Below are positions 1-11,522 of a DNA stretch of 64,000 bases, piece after piece; the first letter of the stretch is position 1; each line of letters begins with the position of its first letter. This stretch comes from Rhinopithecus roxellana (taxonomy: Eukaryota > Chordata > Mammalia > Primates > Cercopithecidae): assembly GCF_007565055.1 (NCBI RefSeq), contig NC_044564.1, positions 79,504,563 to 79,568,562 on the forward strand, in the 5' to 3' direction. The position numbers and the translations under genes are program-made. The notes beneath the pieces are model-generated. The model was not told where the DNA came from. It saw only the letters and a list, made by a program, of their open reading frames with translations, and ran no database searches.

Positions 1-1449
1 CCAATGACACTGCATCAACTAGTGTGCAAAATAACCAGATAGCATGGTGATGACAGGATCAAATTCACACATAACAATACTAGCTTTAAATTTAAATGGG
101 CTATATGCCCCCAATTAAAAGACATTGACAAATTAGATAGAGAGTCAAGACCAATCAGTGTGCTGTATTCAGGAGATACATGTCACATGCAAAGACACAC
201 ATAGGCTCAAAATAAAGAAATGGAGGAATATTTACCAAGCAAATGGAAAGAAAAAAAAAAGTAGGGGTTTCAATCCTAGCCTCTGACAAAACACACTTTA
301 ATCCAACAAAGATAAAAAATGACAGAGAAGGGCATTACACAATGGTAAAGGGAACAATTCAACAAAAAGAGCTAACTGTCCTAAATATATACATGCACCC
401 AATACAGGAGCACCCAGATTCATGAAACAAGTTCTTAGAGACCTACAAAGAGACTTAGACTCCCACACAACAAGAGTGGGAGACTTTAACAACCCACTGT
501 CAATATTAGACAGATCAACAAGACAGAAAATTAACAAAAATATTCAGGACTTGAACTTAGTTCTGGATCAAGTGGATCTAACAGACATCTGCAGAAGTCT
601 CCACCCCAAATCAACAGAATATACATTCTTTTCAGCACCACATAGCACTTATTCTAAAATTGACCACATAATTGGAAGCAAAAGACTCCTCAGCAAATGT
701 AAAATAACTGAAATCATAACAAACAATCTCTCAAACCACAGTGCAATCAAATTAGAACTCAGGAGTAAGAAACTCACTCAAAACCACACAATTACATGGA
801 AATTGAACAACCTGATCCTGAATGATTCCTGGGTAAATAATAAAATTAAGGCAGAAATAAAGAAGTTCTTTGAAACCGATGTGAACAAAGAGACAATGAA
901 CCAGAATCTCTGGGATAAGCTAAAGCCATGTTAAGAGGGAAATTTATAGCACTAAATGCGCACGTCAGAAAGCTATGAAGATCTCAAATCAATACCCTAA
1001 CATCACAATTAAAAGAGCTAGAGAGGCAAGAGCAAACTGATCCAAAAACTAGCAGAAGAAAAGAAATAACTAAGATCAGAGCAGAATTGAAGGAGATAGA
1101 GACATGAAAAACCCTCTAAAAAATCAATGAATCCAGGAGCTGGTTTTTTGAAAACATTAACAAAATAGATAGGCCACTAGCTAGACCAATAAAGAAGAAA
1201 AGAGAAAAGAATCAAACAGACACAATAAAAAAATGATAAAGGGAATATCACCACTGATCCCACAGAAATACAAACTACCATCAGAGAATACTATAAATAC
1301 CTCTATGCAAATAAACTAGAAAATCTAGAAGAAATGGATACATTTCTGGACACATACACCCTCCAAAGGCTAAACCAGGAAGAAGTTGTATCCCTGAATA
1401 GAGCAATAACAAGTTCTGAAATTGAGTGTGTAATTAATGGCCTACAAAC

Positions 1450-1450
<1 letters not shown>

Positions 1451-1498
<48 letters not shown>
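1451..1498 (+). repeat. (A)48 homopolymer inside L1 ORF2
   Basis: Forty-eight consecutive A residues sit where L1 ORF2 normally has a run of about seven A between the ACC and the GTCCAGG-like sequence. Recognisable ORF2 continues directly on both sides, so this is not the tail of the host L1. Slippage growth of the original A run is the simplest explanation. Insertion of a tail-only retrotranscript is an alternative. Confidence 0.95.
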
Positions 1499-1499
<1 letters not shown>

Positions 1500-2840
1500 C
1501 CCAGGACCACAGATTCACAGCCAAATTCTACCAGAGGTACAAAGAGGAGCATTTTTTTCTGAAACTATTCCAAACAATTGAAAAGGAAGGACTCCTCCCT
1601 AACTCATTTAATGAAACCAGCATCTTCCTGATAACAAAACCTGGCAGAGACACAACAGAAAAAGAAAACTTCAGGCCAATATCCCTGATGAATATTGATG
1701 TGAAAATCCTCAATAAAATACTGGCAAACCGAATCCAGCAGCACATCAAAAAAATTACCCACCATGATCAAGTCCGCTTCATCTCTGGGATGCAAGGCTG
1801 ATTCAACATATGCAAATCAATAAACATAATCCATCACATGAACAGAGCCAAAGACAAAACCTACATGATTTTCTCAGTAGATGCAGAAAAGCCCTTTGAT
1901 AAAATTCAACATCCCTTCATCCTAAAAACTCTCAATAAACTAGATATTGATGGAATGTACCTCAAAATAATGAGAGCTATTTATGACAAACCCACAGCCA
2001 ATATCATATTAAATGGGCAAGAGCTGAAAGCATCCCTTTGAAAACCAGTACAAGACCAGGATGCCCTCTCTCACCACTCCTATTCAACACAGTATTGGAA
2101 ATTCTGGCCAGAGTAATCAGGCAAGAGAAAGAAATAAAGGGTATTCAAATAGGAGGAGAGGATGTCAAATTGTCTCTGTTTGCAGATGACATTATTCTAT
2201 GTTTAGGAAACCCCAAAAACTCCTTAAGCTGATAAACAACTTCAGCAAAGTCTCAGGATACAAAATCAATGTGCAAAAATTACAAGCATTCTTTTACACC
2301 AACAATAAACAAGCAGAGAGTCAAATCATGAACTCCCATTCACAATTGCTACAAAGAGAATAAAATACCTAGGAATACAGCTAACAGTGGATTTGAAGGA
2401 CCTCTTCAAGTAGAACTACAAATCACTGCTTAAGGAAATAAGAGAGGACATGAAGAAATGGAAAAACATTCCACCCTCATGGATAGGAAGAATCAATATC
2501 ATGAAAAGGCTATACTGCCCAAAGTACTTTATAGGTTCAATGCTATTCCCGTCAAACTACTATTGACATTCTTCACAGATTAGAAAAACCTACTTTAAAT
2601 TTCATGTGGAATCAAAGAAGACCCTGTATAGCCAAGACAATCCTAAGCAAAAAGAACAAAGCTGGAGACATCATGCTAACTGACTTCAGAGTATACTACA
2701 AGGTTACAGTAACCAAAACAGAATGGTACTGGTACCAAAACAGATATATAGACCAATGGAGCAGAACAGAGACCGCAGAAATAACACCACACATCTAAAA
2801 CCATCTGATTTTTAACAAACCTGACAAAAACAAGCAACGT

Positions 2841-3062
2841 GGAAAGGATTCCCTATTTAATAAATGGTGCTGGGAAAACTGACTAGCTATATGCAGAAAA
2901 CTGAAACAGGACCCCTTTTTTATATCTTATATAAAAATTGACTCAAGATGGGGAAAGGATCTCCTATTCAATAAATGGTGCAGGGGAAATTGACTAGCCA
3001 TCTGCAGAAAACTGGAACTGGACCTCTTCTTTACACCTTATATAAAAATTGACTCAAGAAGG
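2841..3062 (+). repeat. Diverged ~111-bp tandem duplication within L1 ORF2
   Basis: The block starting GGAAAGGATTCCCTATTTAA at 2841 recurs starting near 2952. Both copies run to ATAAAAATTGACTCAAGA followed by TGG or AGG. L1 consensus has this block once. The copies differ at many positions, so the duplication is old relative to the copy, or arose by exchange between different L1s. Confidence 0.85.
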
Positions 3063-4223
3063 ATTAAAGACTTAAATGTAAAAACCAAAAGCATAAGCAC
3101 CCTCGAAGAAAACCTAGGCAATACCATTTAGGACATAGGCATAGGCAAAGACTTCATGACAAAAATGCCAAAAGCAATTGCAACAAAATCCAAAACTGAC
3201 AAATGGGATCATATTAAACTAAAGAGCTTCTGCATAGCAAAAGAAACTAGCATCAGAGTGAACAGGCAACCCACAAAATGGGAACACATTTTTGCAATTT
3301 ACCTATCTGACAAAGGTCTAATATCAAGAATTTGCAAGGAACTTAAACAAATTTACAAGAAAAAAACAAACAACCCCATAAAAACATGGGCAAAGGATAT
3401 GAACAGACAATTCTCAAAAGAAGACATTTATGGGGCCAAGAAACATGTGAAAAAAAGTTCAACATCATTGATCATTAGAGAAATGCAAATCAAAACCGCA
3501 ATGAGATATCATCTCATGCCACTGAGCATGGTGATTATTAACAAGTTAAGAAACAACAGGTACTGGTGAGGCTATGGAGAAATAGGAGTGCTTTTACACC
3601 GTTGGTGGGAATGTAAATTAGTTCAACCATTGTGGAAGACAGTATAGTGATGCCTCAAGGATCCAGAACCGGAAATACCATTTGACCCAGCAATTCCATT
3701 ACCGAGTGCATACCCAAAGGAATAGAAATCATTAGACTATAAAGACACATGCACACATACATTTATTGCAGCACTCTTTACAATAGCAAAGTCATGGAAC
3801 CAACCCAAATGCCCATCAATGATAGAGTGGATAAAGAAAATGTGGTACATCTACACCACGAATTACTATGCAGCCATAAAAAGGAATGAGATCGTGTCTT
3901 TTGCAGTGACATGCATGAAGCTGGAAGCCATCATCCTCAACAAACTAACACAGGAACAGAAGACCAAACACCACATGTTCTCACTCATAAGTGGGAGTCT
4001 TACAATCTGAACATGTGGACACAAGGAGGGGAACAACACACACCAGGGCCAGTGGGGGTTGTGGGGTGAGGCGAAGGAACTTAGAGGGTGGGTCAATAGG
4101 CGCAGCAAAAAACCATGGCACATGTATACCTGTGTAACAAATCTGCATATTCTGTACATGTGTCCTGGAACTTGCTTGAGCCACCGCGCCCGGCCTAAAG
4201 TAAAATTAAAAAAAAAAAAAAAA

Positions 4224-4508
4224 CTTAAAAAAATGTTGTGCCATATGAGATTATAAGAAGGGTAGAAAATGTCCATCAGAATAGACAACAAGTCCCAAAG
4301 CTTTTGACCTGGAAGAATGCAGCTTATTTGCTATACATCTTTTTTTGTTGTTGTTTCCTAGAGCTTCTTTCACTGAAGCCACTTTGGGACATTCTTGTCT
4401 TAGTGGATTCATCATTGTACTAGGTGGCATGAGTGGGTGGGTGGGGTACTTCTTGCCAGAGTACTATGTAAGAAGTATTGACTTTTTGTTTTATAAATAT
4501 GAGGATAT
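4224..4508. other. Unassigned single-copy-like DNA
   Basis: The stretch between the L1 tail and the Alu monomer shows no repeat family I recognise and no supported gene. It has a short GTGGGTGGGTGG-type run near 4433-4445. Confidence 0.6.
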
Positions 4509-4623
4509 GGCCAGGTGCAGTGGCTCATGCCTTTAATCCCAACGCTTTGGGAGGTTGAAACAGGGGGATTGTTTGAGGCCAGGTGTTCAAGACCAGCCTG
4601 AGCAACATAGTGAGACCCCCATC
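4509..4623 (+). mobile_element. Alu left-monomer-like (FLAM/AluJ) fragment
   Basis: It begins GGCCAGGTGCAGTGGCTCAT and keeps the A-box and B-box areas of an Alu left arm up to GTGAGACCCCCATC, where it is cut by the AluY insertion. The divergence and lack of a right arm after the insertion suggest a monomeric FLAM or a truncated AluJ. Confidence 0.8.
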
Positions 4624-4915
4624 TTTTTTTTTTGAGACGGAGTCTTGCTCTGTCGCCCAGCCTGGAGTGCAGTGGCCGGATCTCGGCTCACTGCAAGCTC
4701 CGCCTCCTGGGTTCATGCCATTCTCCTGCCTCAGTCTCCCGAGTAGCTGGGACTACAGGCGCCTGCCACCTCGCCTGGCTAGTTTTTCTGTATTTTTAGT
4801 AGAGACGGGGTTTCACCGTGTTAGCCAGGTTGGTCTCGATCTCCTGACCTCATGATCTGCCCGTCTCGGCCTCCCAAAGTGCTGGGATTACAGGCTTGAG
4901 CCACTGCGCCCGGCC
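4624..4915 (-). mobile_element. AluY, Old World monkey type
   Basis: Full-length reverse Alu starting with a T-run and ending CGCCCGGCC. The target duplication AGACCCCCATC is exact at 4613-4623 and 4917-4927. It has the CCGGATCTCGG right-arm variant, CTAGTTTTT, GATCTGCCCGTCTCGG and GGCTTGAGCC, features I associate with cercopithecid AluY. It landed in the left-arm monomer at 4509-4623. Confidence 0.95.
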
Positions 4916-4961
4916 AAGACCCCCATCAAGATGAGGATCGTTAGTACATGTTTTCCTAAAA

Positions 4962-6140
4962 CAGTCATGAGCTCCGTAATAATGTTTTGGTCAATGACAG
5001 ACTGCATATGTGATGTTGGTCTCGTAGATTATAATAATGGAGCTGAAAAATTCCTGCTGACATCATAGCTGTCTCAACTTCATAGTGCAATACATTACCC
5101 ATATGTTTGTGGTGATGCTGGTGTAAACAAGCCTATTGTGCTGTGAGTCATATAACAGTACAGTACCTAAAATTATGCACAGTATATAATACTTGATAAT
5201 GATAATAAATGACTATGTTACTGGTTTATGTATTTACTACACTGTACTTTTTATTGTCATCTTAGAGTGTAAAGTTAACAATAAAACAGCCACAGGCAGG
5301 TCCTTCAAAAAGTATTGCAGAAGAAGGCATTGTTACAATAGGAGGTGACAGCTCCATGTGTGTTATTGCACTTAAGACCTTCCAGTGGGACAAGATGTGG
5401 AGGTGGAAGACAGTAATATTGATGATCTTGACCTATGTAGGCCCAGGGTAATGTGTTTGTGTCTTATTTTTTAAGCAAAAATGCCTAACAAGTAAAGAAT
5501 AAAATAAAAACAGAAGAAAGCTTGTAGAATAAGGCTATAAATAAAATATTTTTGTATAACTGTGCAATGTGTTTGTGTTTTAAGCTAAGTGTTATCACGA
5601 ATGAGTCAAAAAGTTAAAAAAACTAAAAAGCTTATAAATTAAAAAAGTTACAGCAAGCTAAGACTAATTAATTATTAAAGGAAGAAAATAGCTTTTTATA
5701 AATTTAATGTAGCCTAAGTGTACAGTGTTTATAAAGTCTACAGTAGTGTGCAGTAATGTTCTAGGCCTTCACATTCACTCACCACTCACTCACTGACTCA
5801 CCTAGAGTAACTTACAGTCCTGCAAGCTTAATTTGTGGTAAGTGCCCTGAACAAGTGTATCCTTTTAAATCTTTTATACCAGTACTTTTATTGTACCTTT
5901 TCTATGTTAAATAAGTTTAGATACACAAATACTTTTCATCATTTTAATTACCTACAGTATTCAGTACATTAACATGCTGTACAGGTTTGTAGTCTAGGAG
6001 CAATAGACTATGCTATAGCCTATGTATTAGTAGGCTATACCCTCTAGGTTTATGTAAGTTCGCTCTATGATGTTCGCACAACAACAAAATCACCTATAAC
6101 GCATTTTTCAGAATGTATCCCCATCATTAACACATGACGG
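4962..6140 (+). mobile_element. Tigger-type (TcMar-Tigger) DNA transposon, ~1.2 kb
   Basis: The left end CAGTCATGAGC and right end ACACATGACG form a decayed terminal inverted repeat. The right flank begins TA, as expected for a TA-target element. The interior matches the widely repeated Tigger-family element whose right part reads ATGATGTTCGCACAAC and ends CGTATCCCC plus the inverted repeat. The block at 5320-5440 looks like the decayed C-terminal coding end of a transposase (an acidic EEG...GGDSSM reading on the + strand) with frame errors. I do not assign the subfamily. The bulk of a transposase gene is absent, so it is non-autonomous. Confidence 0.8.
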
Positions 6141-6339
6141 TACCACTCTGACATATGAATATCATGAATTATTAAATTCCATTAAATTATGACTAAGAAA
6201 ATTAATGTATCTGCATGAAGAATCTATGTTCCATGAAAATATTTTTAACATTTATGTAAATAACGATGTCACTTAAAGTCAATTATGTCCTGATAGTAAT
6301 AAGAGTTGGGAAAGGCCTAGCTTTATGATAAGTTTGGTT
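6141..6339. other. Unassigned AT-rich spacer
   Basis: No gene or repeat recognised. Confidence 0.5.
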
Positions 6340-6895
6340 TTTAAGTCGACTTTAACGTATAATTAACATGCAGTAAAATGTATCTATTTAAAAGGTTCAT
6401 TTTGATGACATTCTGCAAATGTATATGACTATGTGACCACTATCTCAATCAAGACCTTTCCATGACCCCAAGAAATTGCCTCATGCCTCTTTGTAGTCAT
6501 CTCCCCCATTACCCCCATCCCTGGCCTCAGTCAACTGCTGCTCTGCTTTCTGTTACTATAGATTAGTTTTGCTTTTCTCTAGAATTTCATATAAATGGAA
6601 TCATATAGTATGTACTCTTTTGTGTTTGGTTTCTTTATTTCAACATAACATTATGGATATTCATATATGTTACTGCATATATCAGTACTTCATTCCTTTT
6701 TATTGCTGAACGTATTCACTATGTGGATATACTGCAATTTGTGTATGTATTCTGTTACTAATGCACTTTTAGATTGTCTCCAGTATGGTGCTATTATGAA
6801 TAAAGCTTTTATAAATGTGCTTGTACAAGTAGTTGTATGGACATGCATTTAACTTCTCGTGACTAAATAAAAGTAGAATTGCTGAGTAAAAGTTT
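6340..6895 (-). mobile_element. Old L1 (L1M class) 3' end
   Basis: Read on the minus strand, this has the ORF2 C-terminal end of an old L1 followed by its 3' UTR. On the plus strand the marks are TCATATAAATGGAATCATA, CAGTACTTCATTCCTTTTTA and ATTGCTGAGTAAAAG in L1M order. It is 5' truncated and heavily mutated. Boundaries are approximate; similarity may extend a little beyond 6895. Confidence 0.8.
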
Positions 6896-7039
6896 TATTT
6901 AAAATTTCTCTTGTTTGCTTTATTTATTTTAGAATTAGGTCTATTTTAGCCTCAAATAAATACCTCCTTATTTGTAATACAAACATTTGATCAAATTTCT
7001 TCTGCAGAAAGGAGCCATAGTCTTTCTTTTTATCTTAAT

Positions 7040-7932
7040 TGGTGTTTAACTTCTTACACTCTGGTCGTGGTGATATGGAGGGGGAGCAAGGAAGTGCTTG
7101 GAGGAGAAGGGCAGGGCCCCAGTGAGGGCTGCACCCCTCGGCCTGTGCCCATGGACCTAGGTGAGGACAGGCACTCCTGCCTTTATGCCCAAATGTTGCA
7201 TTTTCCAACATCACCCTGGCCTGCCACGTCCCCATCTTGTGCCTATGAAAACCCCGAGACCCTAGCAGGCAGACACACAAAAAGCCCCAAGACCCTAGCA
7301 GGCAGACCCACAAGCAGCTGGACGTTGAGAGGAACACCTTGGTGGAAGGAGACACAAACGGCTGGACGTTGAGAGGATGTCGAGGGGAGCACACTGGTGG
7401 AAGAGCACATGACAGACACTGGCACACCAACAGGCCATCAGGCCATCGGCCAGCGGAATGAGGCAGAGTTTGGCAGGGGCAGTCGGAGGAGAGCCCAGGC
7501 CACTGAGCAGCCTGACTCCAGGGGAAAACCATCTCCCTTCTGGCTCTGTCATCTGCTAAGTGCTACTTGCATTCAATAAAACCTTGCACTTATTCTCGAA
7601 GCCCACGTGGGATCCGATTCTTCCGGTACACCAAGGCAAGAACCCCAGGATACAGAAAGCCCTCCATCCTTGCCATAAGGCATGGGTCTAATTGAGCTGA
7701 CTAACACAAGCACCTAGGGACGGCTAAACTAAAAGAGCACCCTGTAACATGTGCCCACTGGAGCTTCAGTTGTAAACATTCACTCCTAGACACTGCTGTG
7801 GGGTCGAAACCCCATAGCCAGCCTGCCTGCCTGTGTGCTCCCCTAAAAGTTTGAGCAGTGGGGTACTGAAGAAGTGAGCCACATCCCCATCACACACCCT
7901 GTGAAGGGGACGAGGGAACTTTTCCTGTTTCA
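7040..7932 (+). mobile_element. Solo ERV LTR (ERV1-like), subfamily unassigned
   Basis: A GC-richer block with a U3-like part, an AATAAA polyadenylation signal at 7575-7580 and an R/U5-like part that ends TTTCCTGTTTCA at 7932. The sequence after AATAAA (CTTGCACT...GCCCACGTGGGATCCG) is typical of an abundant primate ERV1 LTR group. The U3 part has short internal repeats: GACCCTAGCAGGCAGAC occurs twice near 7258 and 7290, and GCTGGACGTTGAGAGGA twice near 7317 and 7361. No gag/pol/env follows. The left boundary is uncertain and no target duplication was identified. Open frames through it are not supported as genes. Confidence 0.75.
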
Positions 7933-8395
7933 GTAGTCCAGATATGCTGCAATGTCTTTTGTAGTGTTGCCTATAGTTCTGGAAACAGGGAGCTTGTCTT
8001 AGTTTATATAAGGAAAAAGGGAAGTATTCTCTGTGGTAAACGTCATAAAGAACAGAGCTGGAGAAAGAGAGACAGTAAGTGTCAGGATCATCAGCCTGTG
8101 AATTGGTTAGGAAGGCGTGGTTAAGTATATGGAGTAAGATGAATACAGAAGAAGTAGACTGAAATGTCTTTTAAATAAATACCAAAGTGAAACGCTGAGA
8201 ACAGAACCAATTTCAAAACCATCTGTCTTTAAGTCCTTTTCATCTTTTAGAATATGAACATGTCACTTTTCCTTGGGTTCTTTAGAAGCTCTAAAGGGTG
8301 AAAACTGTTAGGGATGTAGTACTTTTTCACAAGAAGAAAGCAGACATAGGGTTTTTCTTTGTTTTTTAAGAGCACACTACGTTGGGTGTTAGGTT
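7933..8395. other. Unassigned DNA
   Basis: No repeat or gene recognised between the LTR and the Alu target site. Confidence 0.5.
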
Positions 8396-8408
8396 AAAGA
8401 ATCTTTCC

Positions 8409-8702
8409 GGGCGGGCACGGTGGCTCACACCTGTAATCCCAGCACTCTGGGAGGTCAAGGCAGGTGGATCACGAGGTCAGGAAATCGAGACCATCCTGGC
8501 TAACATGGTGAAACCCCATCTCTACTAAAAAAATATAAAAAATTAACTGTACATGGTGGCGGGCACCTGTAGTCCCAGCTACTCGGGAAGCTGAGGCAGG
8601 AGAATGGCATGAACCCAGGAGGCAGAGCTGGCTGTGAGCCAAGATCACGCCACTGCACTGCAGCCTGGGTGACTGAGCAAGACTCCGTCTCAGGAAAAAA
8701 AA
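8409..8702 (+). mobile_element. AluY-like element
   Basis: Full-length forward Alu beginning GGGCGGGCACGGTGGCTC and ending in CTCAGG plus an A-run. The target duplication AAAGAATCTTTCC is exact at 8396-8408 and 8703-8715. It lacks the Old World monkey marks of the other young Alus here. Confidence 0.95.
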
Positions 8703-8715
8703 AAAGAATCTTTCC

Positions 8716-10597
8716 ATTTCAAGATGTCCAGAAATTGTTCCCCTTCTACAAAATACACTGTTTTTGTTCTTTTCTTCTCTTAAATACGGATACAAAGCAG
8801 TTGATCTATTGCTTTATTTTGAAGGCATCCTTGAACATGGTGTTTTAATCGGTTTGCTTAAAAGGAATAGCTATTCACATCAGTTGAAGTGAAAAACAGG
8901 TACGTGGAGAATAGGTAAGGTTATGTCATCAAAATGAGGGTAGGAAATAAGGCCAAGCTTCATGAGAAGTGCTTAGGAGATGGAATGCCATTGGGAACTC
9001 ACAAGTTCTCTGTCTCTGATGTCATCATTCTCTGAATCTCTCTGTGGGTCTTTTTGTCTCCTTCTGTCTTTATTTCTCCTTCACTGTGTTTCCTTTGTCC
9101 AATATGTTCTTTCAACTCTGTCATTTCCTGCCAGACATATACTTTATCTTCTTTGCTGGATGGTTTTATCTGCTGATCCATAACCTTACTTCTTATCAAT
9201 GTGGCTTGCCTCAGCTCTACAAGGCCTTTCAGCTTTTCCTGTCACAATCCATGTGGATAGAAGTTCAAATTCTCAAGACAGAGAATCCAATTGGTAATAG
9301 ATAGTTGAACAGATGGACAGGCATATGAAGAGTTGTTCATCTTTTGTTAATATCTGTGGCCAGGATGGTGGCAGGGTCACATACTTCTAATCCAGTCTCT
9401 TAGCCCTTCACCTTTGAGTAGGGGTCAGGAGTAGGAAAGTTTAAGGAAAAATTGGGCATGACAGACAAACTGAATGACATGTCCACTATGAATGGACTTC
9501 TACTTACTGGAAGTGTTTAAAAAACCTTTCCTACTAGGCACCAATTGTCTAATGCTTCTCTGATGTTTAGTAGATGGACAGGCAGACAGGCAGACAGAAT
9601 GGAGCTACCAAACTAAGCAGCCAGTTAAATTTGAAGCGTCCCAGTCGTTTTGAAAGAAACTTCTTTCCCGAAGTCTGATTAAGATGGGCTAGACTGCAAA
9701 TGACCTGCTAACCGATTTGATTTTAAACAACTACTTTCTAATGAGTATTGGATGAAATGTAAAGAATAAGCAAACAAGTGAGTCAATCTAAAGGATAGTC
9801 TCTCAAGATCTGTAGTAGCATTGAGTGTATCTGAATTTGGCTGTGTCTGCTGAGCTACAATCACCCTATTTGACATTTTAGGATCTAAGCCATGAACCTG
9901 AAGCCTGTATTTTGACTAGTTGAGTATGTCATAGTACTTGGATTTAATGAAAGCCAGCTATCAGCTTTGAGTTACTTTGTCTTTAACTCATCAGGGTATA
10001 AATGGGCTTCAAGGTAATTTTTAATCTAAATGTAAATTAGCTATTTCCATAACAGCCCTAGTATGAATTTGAGTGTGTGCAGAAAAGGATTGGATGCAAG
10101 CAATATTTTGAAAATAATGTCAAGAAAGAGGCTGTACGAGTGATACATGACTTTCAATGAATTTGAATATATGTTATATTAAGATGCTTTCAATGAAATT
10201 GTTGTCATTGAAAATTTTCTGGGGCTGACAATGCATGATATAATATGTAGAACAGAGAATGAAAATGAGATTTCATTGTAGATGTTAAACTATGTTAAAG
10301 GTCACAGTTTTCTATTAGAGAGCTTCCATTTCGCAGATCTTATATAAAAGCTGATAGTATCTTTACTGAATTCATTTTCTACTTAGATAGTGAAGTTACT
10401 TAAATTTAAAGTGATTAAAACTTTTATTTTTTGATATAAAAATATGCTTTAATATTTATATCTGGATTTATGAGTAAATACACAGTCTTATATTTATAAC
10501 TGGAGTGTGACATGCTAAAAAAATCATAAAACCCCAATTTTTTCCTAATTTTAATCAGAATGAAAGCTATGTTAATATAGTATCTAAATCTACCAAT
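8716..10597. other. ~1.9 kb without recognised gene or repeat
   Basis: AT-rich DNA. The only open frames are short and have no feature of a known protein. There is a small GGACAGGCAGACAGGCAGACAG run near 9573-9598. Confidence 0.5.
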
Positions 10598-10612
10598 CAA
10601 TTATTTTATTTT

Positions 10613-10917
10613 ATTTTATTTATTTTATTTTTTTTGAGACGGAGTCTCGCTCTGTCGCCCAGGCTGGAGTGCAGTGGCCGGATCTCGGCACACTGCAAGC
10701 TCCGCCTCCCGGGTTTACGCCATTCTCCTGCCTCAGCCTCCCGAGTAGCTGGGACTACAGGCGCCCGCCACCACGCCCGGCTAGTTTTTTGTATTTTTTA
10801 GTAGAGACGGGGTTTCACTGTGTTAGCCAGGATGGTCTCGATCTCCTGACTTCGTGATCTGCCCGTCTCGGCCTCCCAAAGTGCTGGGATTACAGGCTTG
10901 AGCCACCGCACCCGGCC
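10613..10917 (-). mobile_element. AluY, Old World monkey type
   Basis: Reverse full-length Alu. The tail reads as a degenerate TTTTA repeat before GAGACGGAGTC at 10636. The target duplication CAATTATTTTATTTT is at 10598-10612 and 10918-10932. Diagnostic positions are CCGGATCTCGG, GGGTTTACGCC, GGCTAGTTTTTTG and CTTGAGCCACCGC. The short left-arm frame at 10669-10857 is the usual Alu antisense artefact, not a gene. Confidence 0.95.
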
Positions 10918-10932
10918 CAATTATTTTATTTT

Positions 10933-11204
10933 TAAGAAAAAGGTAGCACAGGGAAATGTTCCAGAGGATATTAATACAAATTATAGGTATTCGGAATCAT
11001 TCTAAAGTTCAGTGAGTATTAGTCTCCAACAACAGTTGCCAATCACAATGGAAATGGAAAGCATAGAAAGATACAGAATGAGTTATTTTTGCTACTGTTT
11101 TCCATTTGCTAATACTTTAGCTTAATTTAGGAATGATGGCTATTCAAAAATTTAGTGGTAACTTCTAAATAAAACATAGGGCATACTACCTGAGCTCTTT
11201 CAGT
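10933..11204. other. Unassigned DNA between two Alus
   Basis: No recognised repeat or gene. Confidence 0.5.
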
Positions 11205-11212
11205 GACAACTG

Positions 11213-11513
11213 TTTTTTTTTTTTTTTTTTTTTGAGACAGAGTTTCGCTCTTGTTGCCCAGGCTGGAGAGCAATGGTGCGATCTCGGCGCACCGCAACCT
11301 CTGCCTCCGAGGCTCAAGCAATTCTCCTGCCTCAGCCTCCTAAGTAGCTGGGATTACAGGCATGTGCCACCACGCCCAGCTAATTTTGTATTTTTAGTAG
11401 AGACGGAGTTTCTCCACATTGGTCAGACGGTCTCGAACTCCCAGCCTCAGGTGATCCACCTGTCTCGGCCTCCCAAAGTGCTGGGATTACAGGCTGAGTC
11501 ACCGTGCCCAGCC
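11213..11513 (-). mobile_element. AluS-like element
   Basis: Reverse full-length Alu with a T-run at 11213-11233 and end GTGCCCAGCC. The short exact target duplication GACAACTG lies at 11205-11212 and 11515-11522. Divergence is that of an older AluS. Confidence 0.92.
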
Positions 11514-11522
11514 AGACAACTG

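Larger units (their letters stand above)
50..4010 (+). pseudogene. L1 ORF2 (endonuclease/reverse transcriptase) pseudogene
   Basis: ORF2p of L1 nicks target DNA and reverse-transcribes L1 RNA. The ATG at 50 begins a recognisable ORF2 N-terminus, but the frame breaks repeatedly. Open pieces cover 422-934, 1334-1801, 1838-2041, 2038-2232, 3156-3569 and 3819-4010. In the 422-934 piece the endonuclease motif usually read as SDH is SNH, so a catalytic Asp appears changed to Asn. The reverse transcriptase FADD motif survives near 2180-2191. Frameshifts, in-frame stops, the poly-lysine run from the A48 tract and the duplicated block at 2841-3062 make it clearly non-functional. Confidence 0.93.
1..4223 (+). 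mobile_element. LINE-1 copy, from ORF1/ORF2 spacer to 3' tail
   Basis: A primate-era L1 (L1PA/L1PB-like) in forward orientation. The window opens in the spacer before ORF2. The ORF2 start, endonuclease, reverse transcriptase and C-terminal regions follow in order, then a short 3' UTR and an A-rich tail ending near 4223. The sequence is well diverged from young L1s and has many stops. Oddities: a 48-A run at 1451-1498, a diverged internal direct repeat at 2841-3062, and a 22-bp piece of Alu inside the last bases of the 3' UTR at 4174-4195. The 5' part lies outside the window, so its target duplication cannot be tested. Confidence 0.95.

Noticed and set aside
1334..1801. 155-codon frame with poly-lysine
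   Set aside because: It is decayed L1 ORF2 with the A48 run read as lysines.
4059..4256. Small frames over the L1 3' UTR
   Set aside because: Both strands are open by chance in L1 non-coding sequence.
7035..7532. 165-codon minus-strand frame
   Set aside because: It lies antisense within an ERV LTR and has no family features; GC-rich LTR DNA often has chance open frames.
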